A stretch of DNA of 59,183 nt from Pseudoxanthomonas mexicana (GCF_001556105.1 NZ_LSIF01000038.1:1-59183); one strand, 5' to 3'; shown: positions 15,911-24,624, numbered from the stretch's first letter. Notes: generated by a model not told the origin, from the letters alone. Translations and numbers: made by a program.

Positions 15911-18670
15911 TCACCCAAGAGCTTGAGCGATCCGAATACCAGCCTGCGCCGTCGTGTTGGTGAAGTCTACTGCGCCATTCGGAGCGGCCATGAAGTGCTT
16001 GGCAGCGAAACGGATACGCATGGCTTCGTCCCAGGCAAGGTCATTGAGGGTGAGTGTGTCCTTGGTCTCGCGCACGAGATACAAGTGCTCAACCCCTTCA
16101 CTTTCCACGACGATGGCCCAGTCCGGCGAATACTCGCCGACTGGAGTTCTCACGCGGAACCGTCGCGGCAGCTTGGTGAACAGTTTGACCGTGCCTCGAC
16201 TGTTCTCCAGTAGCTCCGCAAACGACTTCTCGACCAGGCTGTCGTAATCAACATGGTCGTACAGGTTGAACCCGTCATTTGGCGACTGGGCTACACCAGT
16301 CGGCGGCGCGGGCTTCCCTGGCTCCGCCAGCAGCTTGTTCTTGGTTTCGCTCTCAACGAATACGACGTTTGCATCCCACCAACTTGCCTCGTCAACCGGC
16401 ACGTACTTGATGTTCTCGATCATCTGCTCGATTACGACCATGCGAATGACCTGGGCAACAGTTCGCGACCAAGTCTCAGGGTCGTGGATCGCGCCCATCT
16501 GCAGGGCTGTCGGGATGCCTCCCAGGATTGCGACCACGGTCGGTCGCGTGAGCTGGAGAGGGAACTTGCCGTGTTGGAGTTGGTCTTCGACCAGTTGAAC
16601 GACATTAGGAAGCCGTTGCCCTTCGAGGACGATACGCTCGCCCGCACTCTGGTTTACGGTTTCGTCGGTCGTGATGACCTTACCCGCGTCGTCGTAGATC
16701 AGGTCCGCGCTCTGGATCAGGTTGGCCCGTCGCTGAATGAAGCGCAGGTTCTCCAGGTGCTCGTGGCCGGCCACTTTCAGGGCAAGTTCGCTCTCATCGA
16801 CGCGGTCGATGCGATAGACCGCGCGGTAGCGAATGCGGTTCCAAAGTGCCTCGAACTCAGGGCTTTCGATCTTGTCCTGCCGCAGCTTTATGGTGACCTT
16901 GTGATCCTCGTTCTCGACGTCCGGCCTGTCGCTGCTGGATCCGTACTCGGCGTTGAGGCCATCCCTGAACTCACTGAAGCTCTCGTCCACGACCAGGGTG
17001 AGGCGATTGATCGCCTCGTCCTGAAGCCGGTTGCCGTGCTCATCCACCGGCAAGCGCAGGCCGCGACCAATCTGCTGGCGTCGTTCGGTATCGGATCGGG
17101 TGTGACGCAGGAAGCCGATCTGAAAGACGTTCGGGTTGTCCCAGCCTTCCCGCAAGGCCGAGTGCGAGAAAATGAAGGCACGCGGATTGCTCAGCTCCAG
17201 GAGCTTCGCCTTGTTGGCAATGATCTCGTCATACGCGCGTGCCTCGAAGCTCTCTTCGTTGGCCCTGCCGCTCGTGTCCTTGTACTGGCCTGCCTTTGTG
17301 GACGGGAAGTAATGAACGCGAAGGGATGCAGGGTCGGGCATGGTGTTCGCCGGTCGACCCGCCCGTGTCCATTCTTCCTGGAAGATGGTGTCGAACATTG
17401 CAGGCAGCACCGCGTCATTGCCAACGTAGTCGGCAACGCGCTCAACGAAGAACAACGAGAGCACCTTCACGCCAAGGCCGCGACGCTCGATGTCAGCTTG
17501 CTTCTGCAGGTGAGCGCGGATCGTGTGCCGGACCTGGTCGCGCCATAGCGACAGCCCATCAACGCCCAGTGTCTCGCCCACGGTGATGCTCACGCCGTTG
17601 TCGAAGTCTAGGCGCCGCTCTGTACGGCTCATCTGGTCGATCGTGTAGCCCTGATACTGGGCCAGTCCGTCACTTTCTGCCGCCAGGTCGGCTCCTGGTC
17701 CTAGGACGACGGTCTTGCGGTCGCCACTCGCGGTATCGACCACAAGCTCCGCCAGCCAGTGTGTCGTCCCCCGCACCCTCCTGGAGGAGATGCCCTTCAG
17801 ATGGAGGTAGGGCTGGCCCGTTTCGCCCGCCACTACTCCCTTCACGCTAACGCGCTTGACCAGGCCCAGTTCAGCGGCCCGCTTGGCGGTCAGGCGATGA
17901 ACCATGTTGAATGGCTCGCGGTGCGTAGCGCTGTAACGCAGCGCTACGAGCGGATTGAGCGTGGTGATGGTCTTGCGCCGCTTGGGCGTGGCCATGTTCT
18001 GCGGCTCGTCGATCATCACCACGGGCCGCAGCTTGGAGAGCTGATCCATACCGGTGGCGCCGACATTCCACAGGTTGGCCTGCTCGGCTTCGGCGTACAG
18101 GGTGTTGGTCGCTGGCTTATCCAGCGAGCTGATGCCGGCGATCAGGAACTGGATCTTCGATGAAGGGTCAGCGAAGTCCGCCACAGCCTGTGTTTCGCCA
18201 AGTACGCGCCACTGGTAGTCCAGGTGCGGGTACTTGGCTCGGAAGTGATCACGGGTCTGTTCGAAGGTCTGGACCACACCCGCGCGGATTGCAACGGAGT
18301 GGACCAGGATGACGAACTTGCGCAGACCGTAAGCTTCCGCCAGCCGTAGGGCAGTGGCGATGTACACATAAGTCTTGCCGGTGCCCGTTTCCATCTCCAC
18401 CGAGAAGTTCGGGAACGCGCGGGCCTGATCGAGGAGGTCTGTTTCCTCCATCTGGATCAGCGTGTCCTGTGCCGCAACGGCCTCGCGCTCGGTCACCTTC
18501 AGCAGGTTCTGCGCAAGCGCGCCCTCGTTGAGCTGGAAGCCTGCATGTCCCTGCGCCCCAGGATCATGCCCGGCGACGGTAGGGGGTGGAAACAGCGCCC
18601 CTTCGAAAAGGTCGACGACTGCTTCGGTGGCTTGGGCCTGGTGGGGCTGGTCATCAAATCGAAACTTCAC
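15911..18670 (-). CDS. res: Type III restriction enzyme, Res subunit
   Basis: Superfamily 2 helicase-nuclease subunit of a type III restriction-modification enzyme, 919 residues as usual. Motif I is VEMETGTGKTYVYI (91-104), motif II MIDEPQNM and motif VI QQIGRGLRLPVDE. The C-terminal PD-(D/E)xK nuclease shows PDWAIVV and LVRETKD near residues 860-880. The start ATG overlaps the end of mod by 17 bases, so the pair is coupled and both appear intact. It would cut DNA with two inversely oriented unmethylated sites after ATP-driven communication along DNA. Confidence 0.9.
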   Translation of the reverse strand: MKFRFDDQPHQAQATEAVVDLFEGALFPPPTVAGHDPGAQGHAGFQLNEGALAQNLLKVTEREAVAAQDTLIQMEETDLLDQARAFPNFSVEMETGTGKTYVYIATALRLAEAYGLRKFVILVHSVAIRAGVVQTFEQTRDHFRAKYPHLDYQWRVLGETQAVADFADPSSKIQFLIAGISSLDKPATNTLYAEAEQANLWNVGATGMDQLSKLRPVVMIDEPQNMATPKRRKTITTLNPLVALRYSATHREPFNMVHRLTAKRAAELGLVKRVSVKGVVAGETGQPYLHLKGISSRRVRGTTHWLAELVVDTASGDRKTVVLGPGADLAAESDGLAQYQGYTIDQMSRTERRLDFDNGVSITVGETLGVDGLSLWRDQVRHTIRAHLQKQADIERRGLGVKVLSLFFVERVADYVGNDAVLPAMFDTIFQEEWTRAGRPANTMPDPASLRVHYFPSTKAGQYKDTSGRANEESFEARAYDEIIANKAKLLELSNPRAFIFSHSALREGWDNPNVFQIGFLRHTRSDTERRQQIGRGLRLPVDEHGNRLQDEAINRLTLVVDESFSEFRDGLNAEYGSSSDRPDVENEDHKVTIKLRQDKIESPEFEALWNRIRYRAVYRIDRVDESELALKVAGHEHLENLRFIQRRANLIQSADLIYDDAGKVITTDETVNQSAGERIVLEGQRLPNVVQLVEDQLQHGKFPLQLTRPTVVAILGGIPTALQMGAIHDPETWSRTVAQVIRMVVIEQMIENIKYVPVDEASWWDANVVFVESETKNKLLAEPGKPAPPTGVAQSPNDGFNLYDHVDYDSLVEKSFAELLENSRGTVKLFTKLPRRFRVRTPVGEYSPDWAIVVESEGVEHLYLVRETKDTLTLNDLAWDEAMRIRFAAKHFMAAPNGAVDFTNTTAQAGIRIAQALG

Positions 18671-20624
18671 GCGCCATCCTCTCCAGCATGATCAGCTTCG
18701 AGCGCAGGCGCGGTGCCAACGTCAGGGTGAGGGCGTCATCCACCTGGTCGCCCCGCAGGATCAGGGTGTCGTCACCGGTCTCGCGCAAGCCGATGGCTTC
18801 AGCTGCGGCCATGGTGAACCGGTCCAGGCAGACCAGAAGTCGCTGGTCCTCGGCATTCTTGAACTCGTAGATCGTGGCGCCATCGACTTCATAGGTGGCC
18901 AGTGTCGCGGTCAACGCGGCATCGCTGGCCTTCAGCGCGACCTCCCACGCTAGGGCAGCAGTGTCGGCGCCTTCCTTGACCGGTGGCTTGGCTGCTTCTG
19001 CCAACATCATCGCCAGCTGCGCGCCTTCGGTCTCCCCAGCCTTGGCCACGACGGGAGCCTCGATGGCCAGGCCGGTTTCGCGTGTTCGGAAGACACGAAA
19101 GCCAAGCTCATCGCCCAGCTGTGCGGCGGCGCGGCGCAGGCGCTCGGCGGTGATCTCGAAGATCGTGCCATAGCCAGCAGCGACGGCGTTCCTGCCTGTT
19201 TCGGTAGTGCTGTCGGGCGTTTCCGGACGTTGCACGAGTACCCAGTGCCTGGTCTTCTCATCGCGTGGGTTCTGCTCCCATACGGCATGGCCGGTGGAGC
19301 CGGAGCCGGCAAAGAAGTCCAGCACTAGATCACCATCGCCGGTGATGGCGTGGACTAGTCGAGCCAGCACATCCGTGCTTTTCGGGTCGTCGAAAACATC
19401 TGCGCCCATCAATGTATTGAGCGCAGACGAGGCACCGCTTCGGTCTCGATAGAACGTTGATGCTGGCGCCCATCGCTCCTGCTCATGAAGATATTTTTTG
19501 ATGCGGATGCGAGTTGCTCGACCGCTGGGATAGATCAGTCGGCCCTCTCGATCAAGCTGCTCCATCCTGGCGAGTTCATAGCGCCAGCCGTTTTCCGGAG
19601 GCGGATGGCCATTGAAGTCGTAGATCAGGTTTTCGCGGTAGTTAGGGCTCGAGCTGTTGTCAGAAGTCCAAACGCCACCGTCGTCTATGCGGTCATAGTG
19701 CGAGTGCTGTTTGGCCGGATTGCCTTCAGGCAACTCCTCATACCAGGCTCGAAGCTCAACCTTTGCTGCTTCAAAATCGTTGCCGTGCTTCTGCAGCAGT
19801 TCTGCCTCTTTGGCATAAACTGGCTCCAGCCCAGTCTTGCGTTCACGCCAGCGGACATCCAGGTTCTTCAGCTGTTTGCGATTTTTGGCGTAGATCAAGA
19901 CGTAATCTTGTCCGCCCGCAGTAAGTTTGGCGTCGCCTTTACGGCCCCCTTGCCACGTCATCATGTCAACGAAGTTCTCTGCGCCGAACACGGCATCGAG
20001 CAGTAGGCGGAGGTGGTGGACTTCATTGTTGTCGATGCTGGCCAGGAATACGCCGTCCTTCCGCAACAAGTGCCGCGCCGCTACCAGTCGCGGAAACATC
20101 ATGGTCAACCAGGGCGCGTGCTTGCGGCCCTTGGTTTCCTTCTTGCTGGTCGTCGCGCCCTGTTCGTCGGCCTGACCCGTGTCCCGGAGGTAGTCGGCCT
20201 CCTTGGCTGCGAAGTCATCGTTATAGGTGAAGGTGTCGCCAGTGTTGTACGGCGGGTCGATATAGATCAGCTTGAACGCGCCGGTATAGCCGTTCTTGAG
20301 CAGCTTCAGGACCTGAAGGTTGTCGCCTTCGATGAGTACGTCCTTGGCGGTGTCCCAGTTGACGGAGGCCGCAGGGTCCGGCACCAGGGTGGTCGTTGTC
20401 GGTGCACGGGCATCCTGGCGGGCCTGCTCGATGCCTGGCCAGGTGAAGGCGAATGCGGGCAAGGACGCGTCATCCAGGTCCAGCGCCGCCAGCAGGGCCG
20501 GCTTGTCCAGCTCGCCATCCAGGAACGCGCTCGGCAAGAGTTCGCGAAGCTGCGCCAGCAGGGTCGCTTTGGCGTCTTCCGTGGTGGCCGGCACCTGTCC
20601 TGCCGTCGGTTCTGGTTCGCTCAT
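18654..20624 (-). CDS. mod: Type III DNA methyltransferase, Mod subunit
   Basis: Adenine-N6 methyltransferase and sequence-reading subunit of the type III enzyme, 656 residues. The catalytic motif IYIDPPYNTGD lies at 120-130 and the SAM motif LDFFAGSGSTG near 436-446, the beta-class order of Mod proteins. Between them lies the variable target-recognition region. The first 90 residues are the usual N-terminal Mod extension. No simple-sequence tract that would suggest phase variation is visible in the coding start. The ribosome site before the ATG at 20624 is weak. About 210 bases separate it from the next upstream gene and should hold the promoter. Confidence 0.9.
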   Translation of the reverse strand: MSEPEPTAGQVPATTEDAKATLLAQLRELLPSAFLDGELDKPALLAALDLDDASLPAFAFTWPGIEQARQDARAPTTTTLVPDPAASVNWDTAKDVLIEGDNLQVLKLLKNGYTGAFKLIYIDPPYNTGDTFTYNDDFAAKEADYLRDTGQADEQGATTSKKETKGRKHAPWLTMMFPRLVAARHLLRKDGVFLASIDNNEVHHLRLLLDAVFGAENFVDMMTWQGGRKGDAKLTAGGQDYVLIYAKNRKQLKNLDVRWRERKTGLEPVYAKEAELLQKHGNDFEAAKVELRAWYEELPEGNPAKQHSHYDRIDDGGVWTSDNSSSPNYRENLIYDFNGHPPPENGWRYELARMEQLDREGRLIYPSGRATRIRIKKYLHEQERWAPASTFYRDRSGASSALNTLMGADVFDDPKSTDVLARLVHAITGDGDLVLDFFAGSGSTGHAVWEQNPRDEKTRHWVLVQRPETPDSTTETGRNAVAAGYGTIFEITAERLRRAAAQLGDELGFRVFRTRETGLAIEAPVVAKAGETEGAQLAMMLAEAAKPPVKEGADTAALAWEVALKASDAALTATLATYEVDGATIYEFKNAEDQRLLVCLDRFTMAAAEAIGLRETGDDTLILRGDQVDDALTLTLAPRLRSKLIMLERMAREVSI

Positions 20625-20835
20625 GGGTCTAAGTTATTGATCTTGAAGGAGGGTGTCCGACGTGAGCGCGTTTTGCTCTACATGGGTAAGACAGCAGGTT
20701 AGCCGTTGGTTACACGGCACCGCCACCCCGAGAGACATTTCGGTTGCCTATGCCGTGTCAAGAAGTCTGCTGCCACCCAGTCTCACGCGACGAGGCGGGG
20801 ATCGATGAACTGACGAAACCTATCTACTTGGGTGT

Positions 20836-21330
20836 TTACAGGTCATTTAGACCGTTTGCGCCAGAACTGTCCAAGCGAGCAGAAGTCGCGATAGCCGCCA
20901 ACTGCGCTCGGCGTTTCTCCGAACGATCGAGCAAGTACAGCCGAACCTGCTCGTCGTACAAGTCCTGGGCGCGGAGATCCAGTACATCGGCGGTCTCGAT
21001 GTCGCCCAGTACACGAGCCACCTGAGCCCAGAAGCGATCTGTGCGGTAGTTCATCACGACAGCCTTTCGCCGCCGCGCACCGCCCACGATGACAGGGGGT
21101 GATGGGATCTGGGGGGCCTTGGACGGAGGAGTCCGGATCCTGGCCATGTCCGGGATGGATACCTCCCAGATGCCGTTGTTCTTTTCAGCCTTCGGCAAGT
21201 CGCCGCTTCGCATGCGCTCGCGCACGGTGTCGGGGTGCTGATTCAACACCCGGGCCACCTCTTCCACCTTCAAGTGTGTCTTGCCGGGGTACTGCAAGAT
21301 CAACAGTTCCAGTGTTTCCTCGTACGTCAT
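20836..21330 (-). CDS. Excisionase-like HTH DNA-binding protein
   Basis: A 164-residue protein with an N-terminal winged-helix/MerR-like helix-turn-helix of the excisionase kind: LKVEEVARVLNQHPDTVRER at about 20-39, then RSGDLPKAEKNNGIWEVS. A Pro-rich linker and a helical Arg/Leu-rich C-terminus follow; the latter is unrecognised. Its start overlaps the HAD gene stop by 4 bases (ATGA), so the two are cotranslated. Candidate roles are transcription regulator or recombination directionality factor for the island; the sequence cannot distinguish them. Confidence 0.65.
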   Translation of the reverse strand: MTYEETLELLILQYPGKTHLKVEEVARVLNQHPDTVRERMRSGDLPKAEKNNGIWEVSIPDMARIRTPPSKAPQIPSPPVIVGGARRRKAVVMNYRTDRFWAQVARVLGDIETADVLDLRAQDLYDEQVRLYLLDRSEKRRAQLAAIATSARLDSSGANGLNDL

Positions 21331-22031
21331 CTGGTCGACGCCATCCTGTCCAGGGCTTCGCTGATGCGATCGGCGCCGTCGACCTCAACGACCCGACCAC
21401 CTCCATCGTACTCGGGGAGCAACTCATGCTCCCAGGTGGCGTGGTAAGGCATGTACACGCCCCACCCGCCCAGCTCGACGACGGGCGCGATGTCGGACTT
21501 CATGGAGTTGCCCACCATGGCGAACGCTTCGGGTTGGACCTCGAACTCCTGCAGCAACCTGCGATAGGTGCCCACGTCCTTCTCGGAGACGATCTCGATG
21601 CGCTGGAACGCGGTCAAGCCGCACTGTGCCACCTTGCGCTCTTGGTGAAAGAGATCCCCCTTGGTGATCAGGACAACCCGATAGCGTCGTGAGACGTCTT
21701 CGACGGCTTGGGCGATACCAGGCAGCAACTCGACGGGGTGGACCAGCAGATCCTTGCCCATGTCCATGATGGCGCGGATGTCGCGGGACTCGATGCGGCC
21801 TCCGGTCAGATCAATGGCTGCTTCCACCATCGACAGGATCATGCCCTTCACGCCATAGCCGTACTGAGCCAGGTTGCCGCGCTCGGTAGCCAGCAATATC
21901 GCGCGCAGCCCGGCTACGTCCAAATCGATGTAGCGGGCAATGATCGCCTCGAAATCGAGCTGCGCCTGGTCGTAGAACTCCTGGCTGCGCCACAGGGTGT
22001 CGTCCCCATCGAACCCGACCATCTGGATCAT
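21327..22031 (-). CDS. HAD-family hydrolase (island copy, intact)
   Basis: Predicted HAD-superfamily phosphatase of 234 residues. Motif I is FDGDDTLW (Asp8 nucleophile, Asp10 acid), motif II LITKGD near 132, and motif IV GNSMKSDIAP near 180; all are present, so it should be active. ATG at 22031 has GGAGG 7 bases upstream. It is clearly paralogous to the truncated HAD gene next to it, sharing YGVKGM, HPVELLPGI and TKGDLFHQE. Its ATG overlaps the stop of that truncated frame (ATGA), and its own stop overlaps the HTH gene. The substrate is unknown. Confidence 0.85.
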   Translation of the reverse strand: MIQMVGFDGDDTLWRSQEFYDQAQLDFEAIIARYIDLDVAGLRAILLATERGNLAQYGYGVKGMILSMVEAAIDLTGGRIESRDIRAIMDMGKDLLVHPVELLPGIAQAVEDVSRRYRVVLITKGDLFHQERKVAQCGLTAFQRIEIVSEKDVGTYRRLLQEFEVQPEAFAMVGNSMKSDIAPVVELGGWGVYMPYHATWEHELLPEYDGGGRVVEVDGADRISEALDRMASTR

Positions 22032-22591
22032 GCTGCCTCCATAATCGGGGCAAAATCGGGGCAAGAATGGGCCATATCAGGCCGTACATGACCACATGAG
22101 CGGCGTCTGGATCGGCGCCATTTTCCGCCGTAATCCTTGTATTTCAATGCTTTACCCCCATTGAACACCCCCACAGCAGACCGCATCTTTTGTTCCTGAT
22201 GGAACAGGTCGCCCTTGGTGATGAGCACGATCTCGTGGTCGGCAGCAATCTGCTTGACCGCATCACGGATGCCGGGCAGCAGCTCCACCGGATGCTGCAG
22301 GGTAGCGCGTCCGATCTCGATCACCCGGTGCAGGTCGCGCGCGCTGATGCGCTCGTCGGTCACCTGGATTGCGGTTTCCAGCATCGACAGCGTCATGCCC
22401 TTCACGCCGTAGCCGAAGATCTTCAGGTTGCGCCGCTCGACGTCCAGCAGATGCTGGTGCGTGCGTGCGTCGGCAAGATCCACATAGGCGCCCAGGATGC
22501 TTTCGAAGTCCGCTTCCGCCTGTCGGTAGTAGTCCTCGCTCTTCCAGAGCGTGTCGTCCCCGTCGAAACCAACCCATCGGATGCGCGCCAT
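22028..22591 (-). pseudogene. HAD-family hydrolase truncated by island insertion
   Basis: The first 135 residues match the neighbouring intact HAD hydrolase well, including FDGDDTLW (9-16) and LITKGDLFHQEQK (123-135). After Lys135 the likeness stops abruptly and a 52-residue basic tail without HAD motif IV follows, so the product should be inactive. The break is at 22186/22187. The original start is ATG at 22591. The rest of this gene is not in the window and is expected beyond the left end of the island. The tail stop overlaps the start of the intact copy. Confidence 0.8.
22043..22064. repeat. Perfect tandem repeat, 2 x 11 bp, at island edge
   Basis: AATCGGGGCAA occurs twice without a spacer, 12 bases upstream of the intact HAD start and about 120 bases from the island border. 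It could be an arm-type recombinase or excisionase site, or a regulatory repeat. It is seen directly; the function is a guess. Confidence 0.6.
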
Positions 22592-22655
22592 TGGAACCCT
22601 TGCCTTCTGCCTGCACGAAGGCCGCGAAGCATAACAGTCGTTCCGACGGCGCATG

Positions 22656-22686
22656 AAAAACGGCCACCCCCTTACAGGGTGACCGT
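22656..22686 (-). terminator. Rho-independent terminator after lipoprotein gene
   Basis: On the minus strand, ACGGTCACCC and GGGTGGCCGT form a 10-bp stem with one G-T pair and a 7-base loop, followed by TTTTT. It lies 32 bases past the lipoprotein stop, the textbook position for an intrinsic terminator. Confidence 0.85.
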
Positions 22687-22718
22687 CGTGTGGCTGGCGA
22701 GCGCGGACGGGTCCTCGA

Positions 22719-23012
22719 TCAACCGCCCGAGCTGTGGGGCGGTGCCGTGCCATCGGCGGGCGGTGGCGTGGTTTCCGGTGCGTTCGGGTTGGCCGGTGGC
22801 GGCAGCGTTGAATCGGTGGGCGGTGCCGACGGATCCGTCGGCGAAGGTGCCGGCGGTGTCATGTTGTCGGTCGGTGGCGCGGTCTCCACCGGTTCGGGCG
22901 CGCTCGGCGGCGGCGTGTCTTCCGGCTTCGGTCCGCATCCCGTCATCAGGGCCGCACTGGCCAAGGCAAGTCCGAGGCTCAGCGACAGCGGAGAGTTGGA
23001 TAACTTCTTCAT
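22719..23012 (-). CDS. Proline-rich lipoprotein
   Basis: A 97-residue exported lipoprotein. The signal peptide has a hydrophobic core (residues 9-24) and a lipobox ALMTGC, so the mature protein would begin at about Cys26. The mature part is almost entirely Pro, Thr, Ala, Ser and Asp in low-complexity runs (PPPSAPEP, PPTDSTLPPPANP) without any fold signature. AAGGAG lies upstream of the ATG. It is probably a flexible cell-envelope protein of unknown role, followed by a strong terminator. Confidence 0.75.
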   Translation of the reverse strand: MKKLSNSPLSLSLGLALASAALMTGCGPKPEDTPPPSAPEPVETAPPTDNMTPPAPSPTDPSAPPTDSTLPPPANPNAPETTPPPADGTAPPHSSGG

Positions 23013-23048
23013 GGTTTTTCTCCTTGCATCGTGGGGTCGACGCGGGCG

Positions 23049-23354
23049 TCAGGGCGTGCCCGGCGCGTACGCCGCATATTCATCGGGGCTCAGGCGACCA
23101 TCGGCATCCTTGTCCAGCGTGCCGAAGACCTGCGCCAGGGGAGGATCGACCGCCGCCTCATCCTTGCTGATGGCGCCATCCGCATTCTGATCGAGCTCCT
23201 CGAAGGGACGCGGCGTGGCCGTGGTGGTCGACGTCGGCACCTGCCGCGATTCGTGGACGCCACGGTCGCTCGTTTCCTGGGAATGGGCCAGCGGTACCGA
23301 CAAGGCGAGGATCGCCGCGGATAACACGAGGCTTGCCGACTGCATGCGTGCCAT
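23049..23354 (-). CDS. Exported EF-hand protein
   Basis: A 101-residue protein with a cleavable signal peptide (cleavage likely after AHS near residue 25) and two calcium-binding loops, DQNADGAISKDE and DKDADGRLSPDE, with the canonical 1-3-5-12 acidic pattern. It probably binds calcium in the periplasm. GGGAGGAA precedes the ATG at 23354. It is related to the EF-hand gene just upstream. Confidence 0.8.
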   Translation of the reverse strand: MARMQSASLVLSAAILALSVPLAHSQETSDRGVHESRQVPTSTTTATPRPFEELDQNADGAISKDEAAVDPPLAQVFGTLDKDADGRLSPDEYAAYAPGTP

Positions 23355-23416
23355 GGATTCCTCCCGGTCTGGATGATGCGGACGACGCCTGCCTGCAACG
23401 ACGATCCGGCATGAAG

Positions 23417-23441
23417 AAGGGCGGCACGACAGGCCGCCCTT
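23417..23441 (-). terminator. Hairpin terminator after second EF-hand gene
   Basis: AAGGGCGG and CCGCCCTT form a perfect 8-bp stem with a 9-base loop between the two EF-hand genes. On the minus strand it is followed by CTTC, a weak U tract. It probably ends transcription from the gene that stops at 23500. Confidence 0.6.
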
Positions 23442-23499
23442 CCAGCGGGATCACACCGTCACGTGGGGGCGCAGCGTCGATCCCGTGCGACGGTCCAGC

Positions 23500-23859
23500 T
23501 TACTTCTGCTGGTCGCCGTAGTTCTTGCTCACGAACGCCTTGTACTCGTCGGCGGTGAGCGAACCATCGGCATTGGCGTCAGCCTGGTCGAACACCTGGC
23601 TCAGGCCCGGGTTCGCGGCGGCTTCTTCCTTGCTGATGTTGCCGTCGCCGTTGGTGTCGACATCGGCCCAACCCTGCTTGGCCTGCGTGGCGGCAGCGTC
23701 GGTGCTCTGGGTGGGCGTGGTCGCCGAACCTGTCGCAGCCTGCTCGGTGTGGGCCTGCGCTGCGTCTTCCGCCTTTTCCTGGGCGAATGCCAGCGGCATG
23801 GCCAGCGCGGCGCTCAGGGCGACCAGGGCAATCAGCGGCTTGCGGTTGTTATTCGTCAT
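23500..23859 (-). CDS. Exported EF-hand protein
   Basis: A 119-residue periplasmic protein. The signal peptide ends near AFAQ (about residue 26), then an Ala/Gln/Thr-rich linker, then two EF-hand loops DTNGDGNISKEE and DANADGSLTADE with all calcium ligands present. ATG at 23859 has GGAG upstream and fits the signal peptide; the longer frame does not. Calcium binding or calcium-dependent folding is expected from the family. The partner is unknown. Confidence 0.8.
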   Translation of the reverse strand: MTNNNRKPLIALVALSAALAMPLAFAQEKAEDAAQAHTEQAATGSATTPTQSTDAAATQAKQGWADVDTNGDGNISKEEAAANPGLSQVFDQADANADGSLTADEYKAFVSKNYGDQQK

Positions 23860-23986
23860 GTCAGTGCTCCGTTCTGTGGGAGTGCGTCCGATTGCGCACG
23901 GCCCCACCTTGCCGCCCTGCGTCTGAACGAAATTTGCCGCACGACATGAACGTGCACGCCTGCTTAACCAACCGGCATCGTGCATC

Positions 23987-24005
23987 GGCTAAACCGGTGT
24001 TAGCC
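23987..24005. promoter_or_regulatory. Inverted repeat upstream of EF-hand gene
   Basis: GGCTAA, then ACCGGTG, then TTAGCC: a 6-bp inverted repeat with a near-palindromic centre. It lies about 130 bases before the EF-hand start and 60 bases past the end of the next gene. It may be a repressor site or a weak transcript-end hairpin. Confidence 0.3.
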
Positions 24006-24063
24006 AACCGTGAGCGCTTTGTCAGCGCCATGTGGAATGCGTGACGTCGCACCGGCTTTGACG

Positions 24064-24459
24064 TTACGCATCCGTTTTTTCGTTGCCGTTGGTCGCTGTC
24101 GGCTGGTCGATTTTTTTACTGAACCATTGCCAACCCAGCACGACGCCGGTCAATGCACCGGCGATTTCCAGCACCACGCGAGACCCCAGACCATCGGGAT
24201 CGTGGATGCCTTTCAGTGCGATGCGTGCGTAAAGCGGCGACTCGAGCCGCGCAATGCCGAGGTAGAACATGTTCCAGACATCGATACCCGCGCCTATCAC
24301 GACTGCCGAGACGCAGGCCCAGCCGATGGCATGACCCATCGACCAACGCATCCTGCCGCTCAGCCAGTTCCAGAACAGGAAACACAGCATGCCCACGAGG
24401 AGCGCAATCAATCCCGCTTCCAGGGCGCCGAGCACGCCGTAGTGGAGCGGCAGGTTCAT
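24064..24459 (-). CDS. Inner-membrane protein, 131 aa
   Basis: Unknown function. Three to four hydrophobic helices (about residues 8-30, 40-60 and 92-112) and a polar C-terminus (KKIDQPTATNGNEKTDA). The start ATG at 24459 follows AGGGATCG and begins just before the first helix; upstream extension of the frame is arginine-rich and unlikely to be coding. It is divergent from the NAD(P)-binding protein gene. Confidence 0.65.
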   Translation of the reverse strand: MNLPLHYGVLGALEAGLIALLVGMLCFLFWNWLSGRMRWSMGHAIGWACVSAVVIGAGIDVWNMFYLGIARLESPLYARIALKGIHDPDGLGSRVVLEIAGALTGVVLGWQWFSKKIDQPTATNGNEKTDA

Positions 24460-24624
24460 CGATCCCTGCCCGCAGGGCAGAAAGGAGCAGGAGCGGCGTC
24501 GCAGTGCATGCAGGAATCCCGTGTCATCGGGCCGCGCCCGTCGCGAAAGGGTAACCGATGCCGCCCACCGCGCCGCGACAGGACTGGCAAGATGGCAGCT
24601 CCGGTCCCGACCAGGAGGCATCCC

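Larger units (their letters stand above)
1..22186. mobile_element. Defence-rich genomic island (partial, left end outside window)
   Basis: This stretch carries almost only accessory genes: a lone DNA methyltransferase, a GmrSD-type nuclease, a HelD-like helicase, a Gabija-like pair, SRAP, umuDC, a type III restriction-modification pair, small HTH proteins and a second copy of a HAD hydrolase. To its right the chromosome becomes ordinary housekeeping sequence. The right border is placed at 22186/22187, where a chromosomal HAD gene loses similarity to its intact paralogue. No integrase, transposase, relaxase or replication gene is visible, so the mode of transfer is unknown. The island call is inference from gene content and the broken gene. 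Confidence 0.75.

Noticed and set aside
16253..17548. Plus-strand frame of 431 codons opposite the type III Res gene
   Set aside because: Shadow of a GC-rich gene; no recognisable protein features.
18654..20624. Phase-variable mod gene, as often seen for type III systems
   Set aside because: No long homopolymer or short tandem repeat tract is visible in the gene or directly before it.
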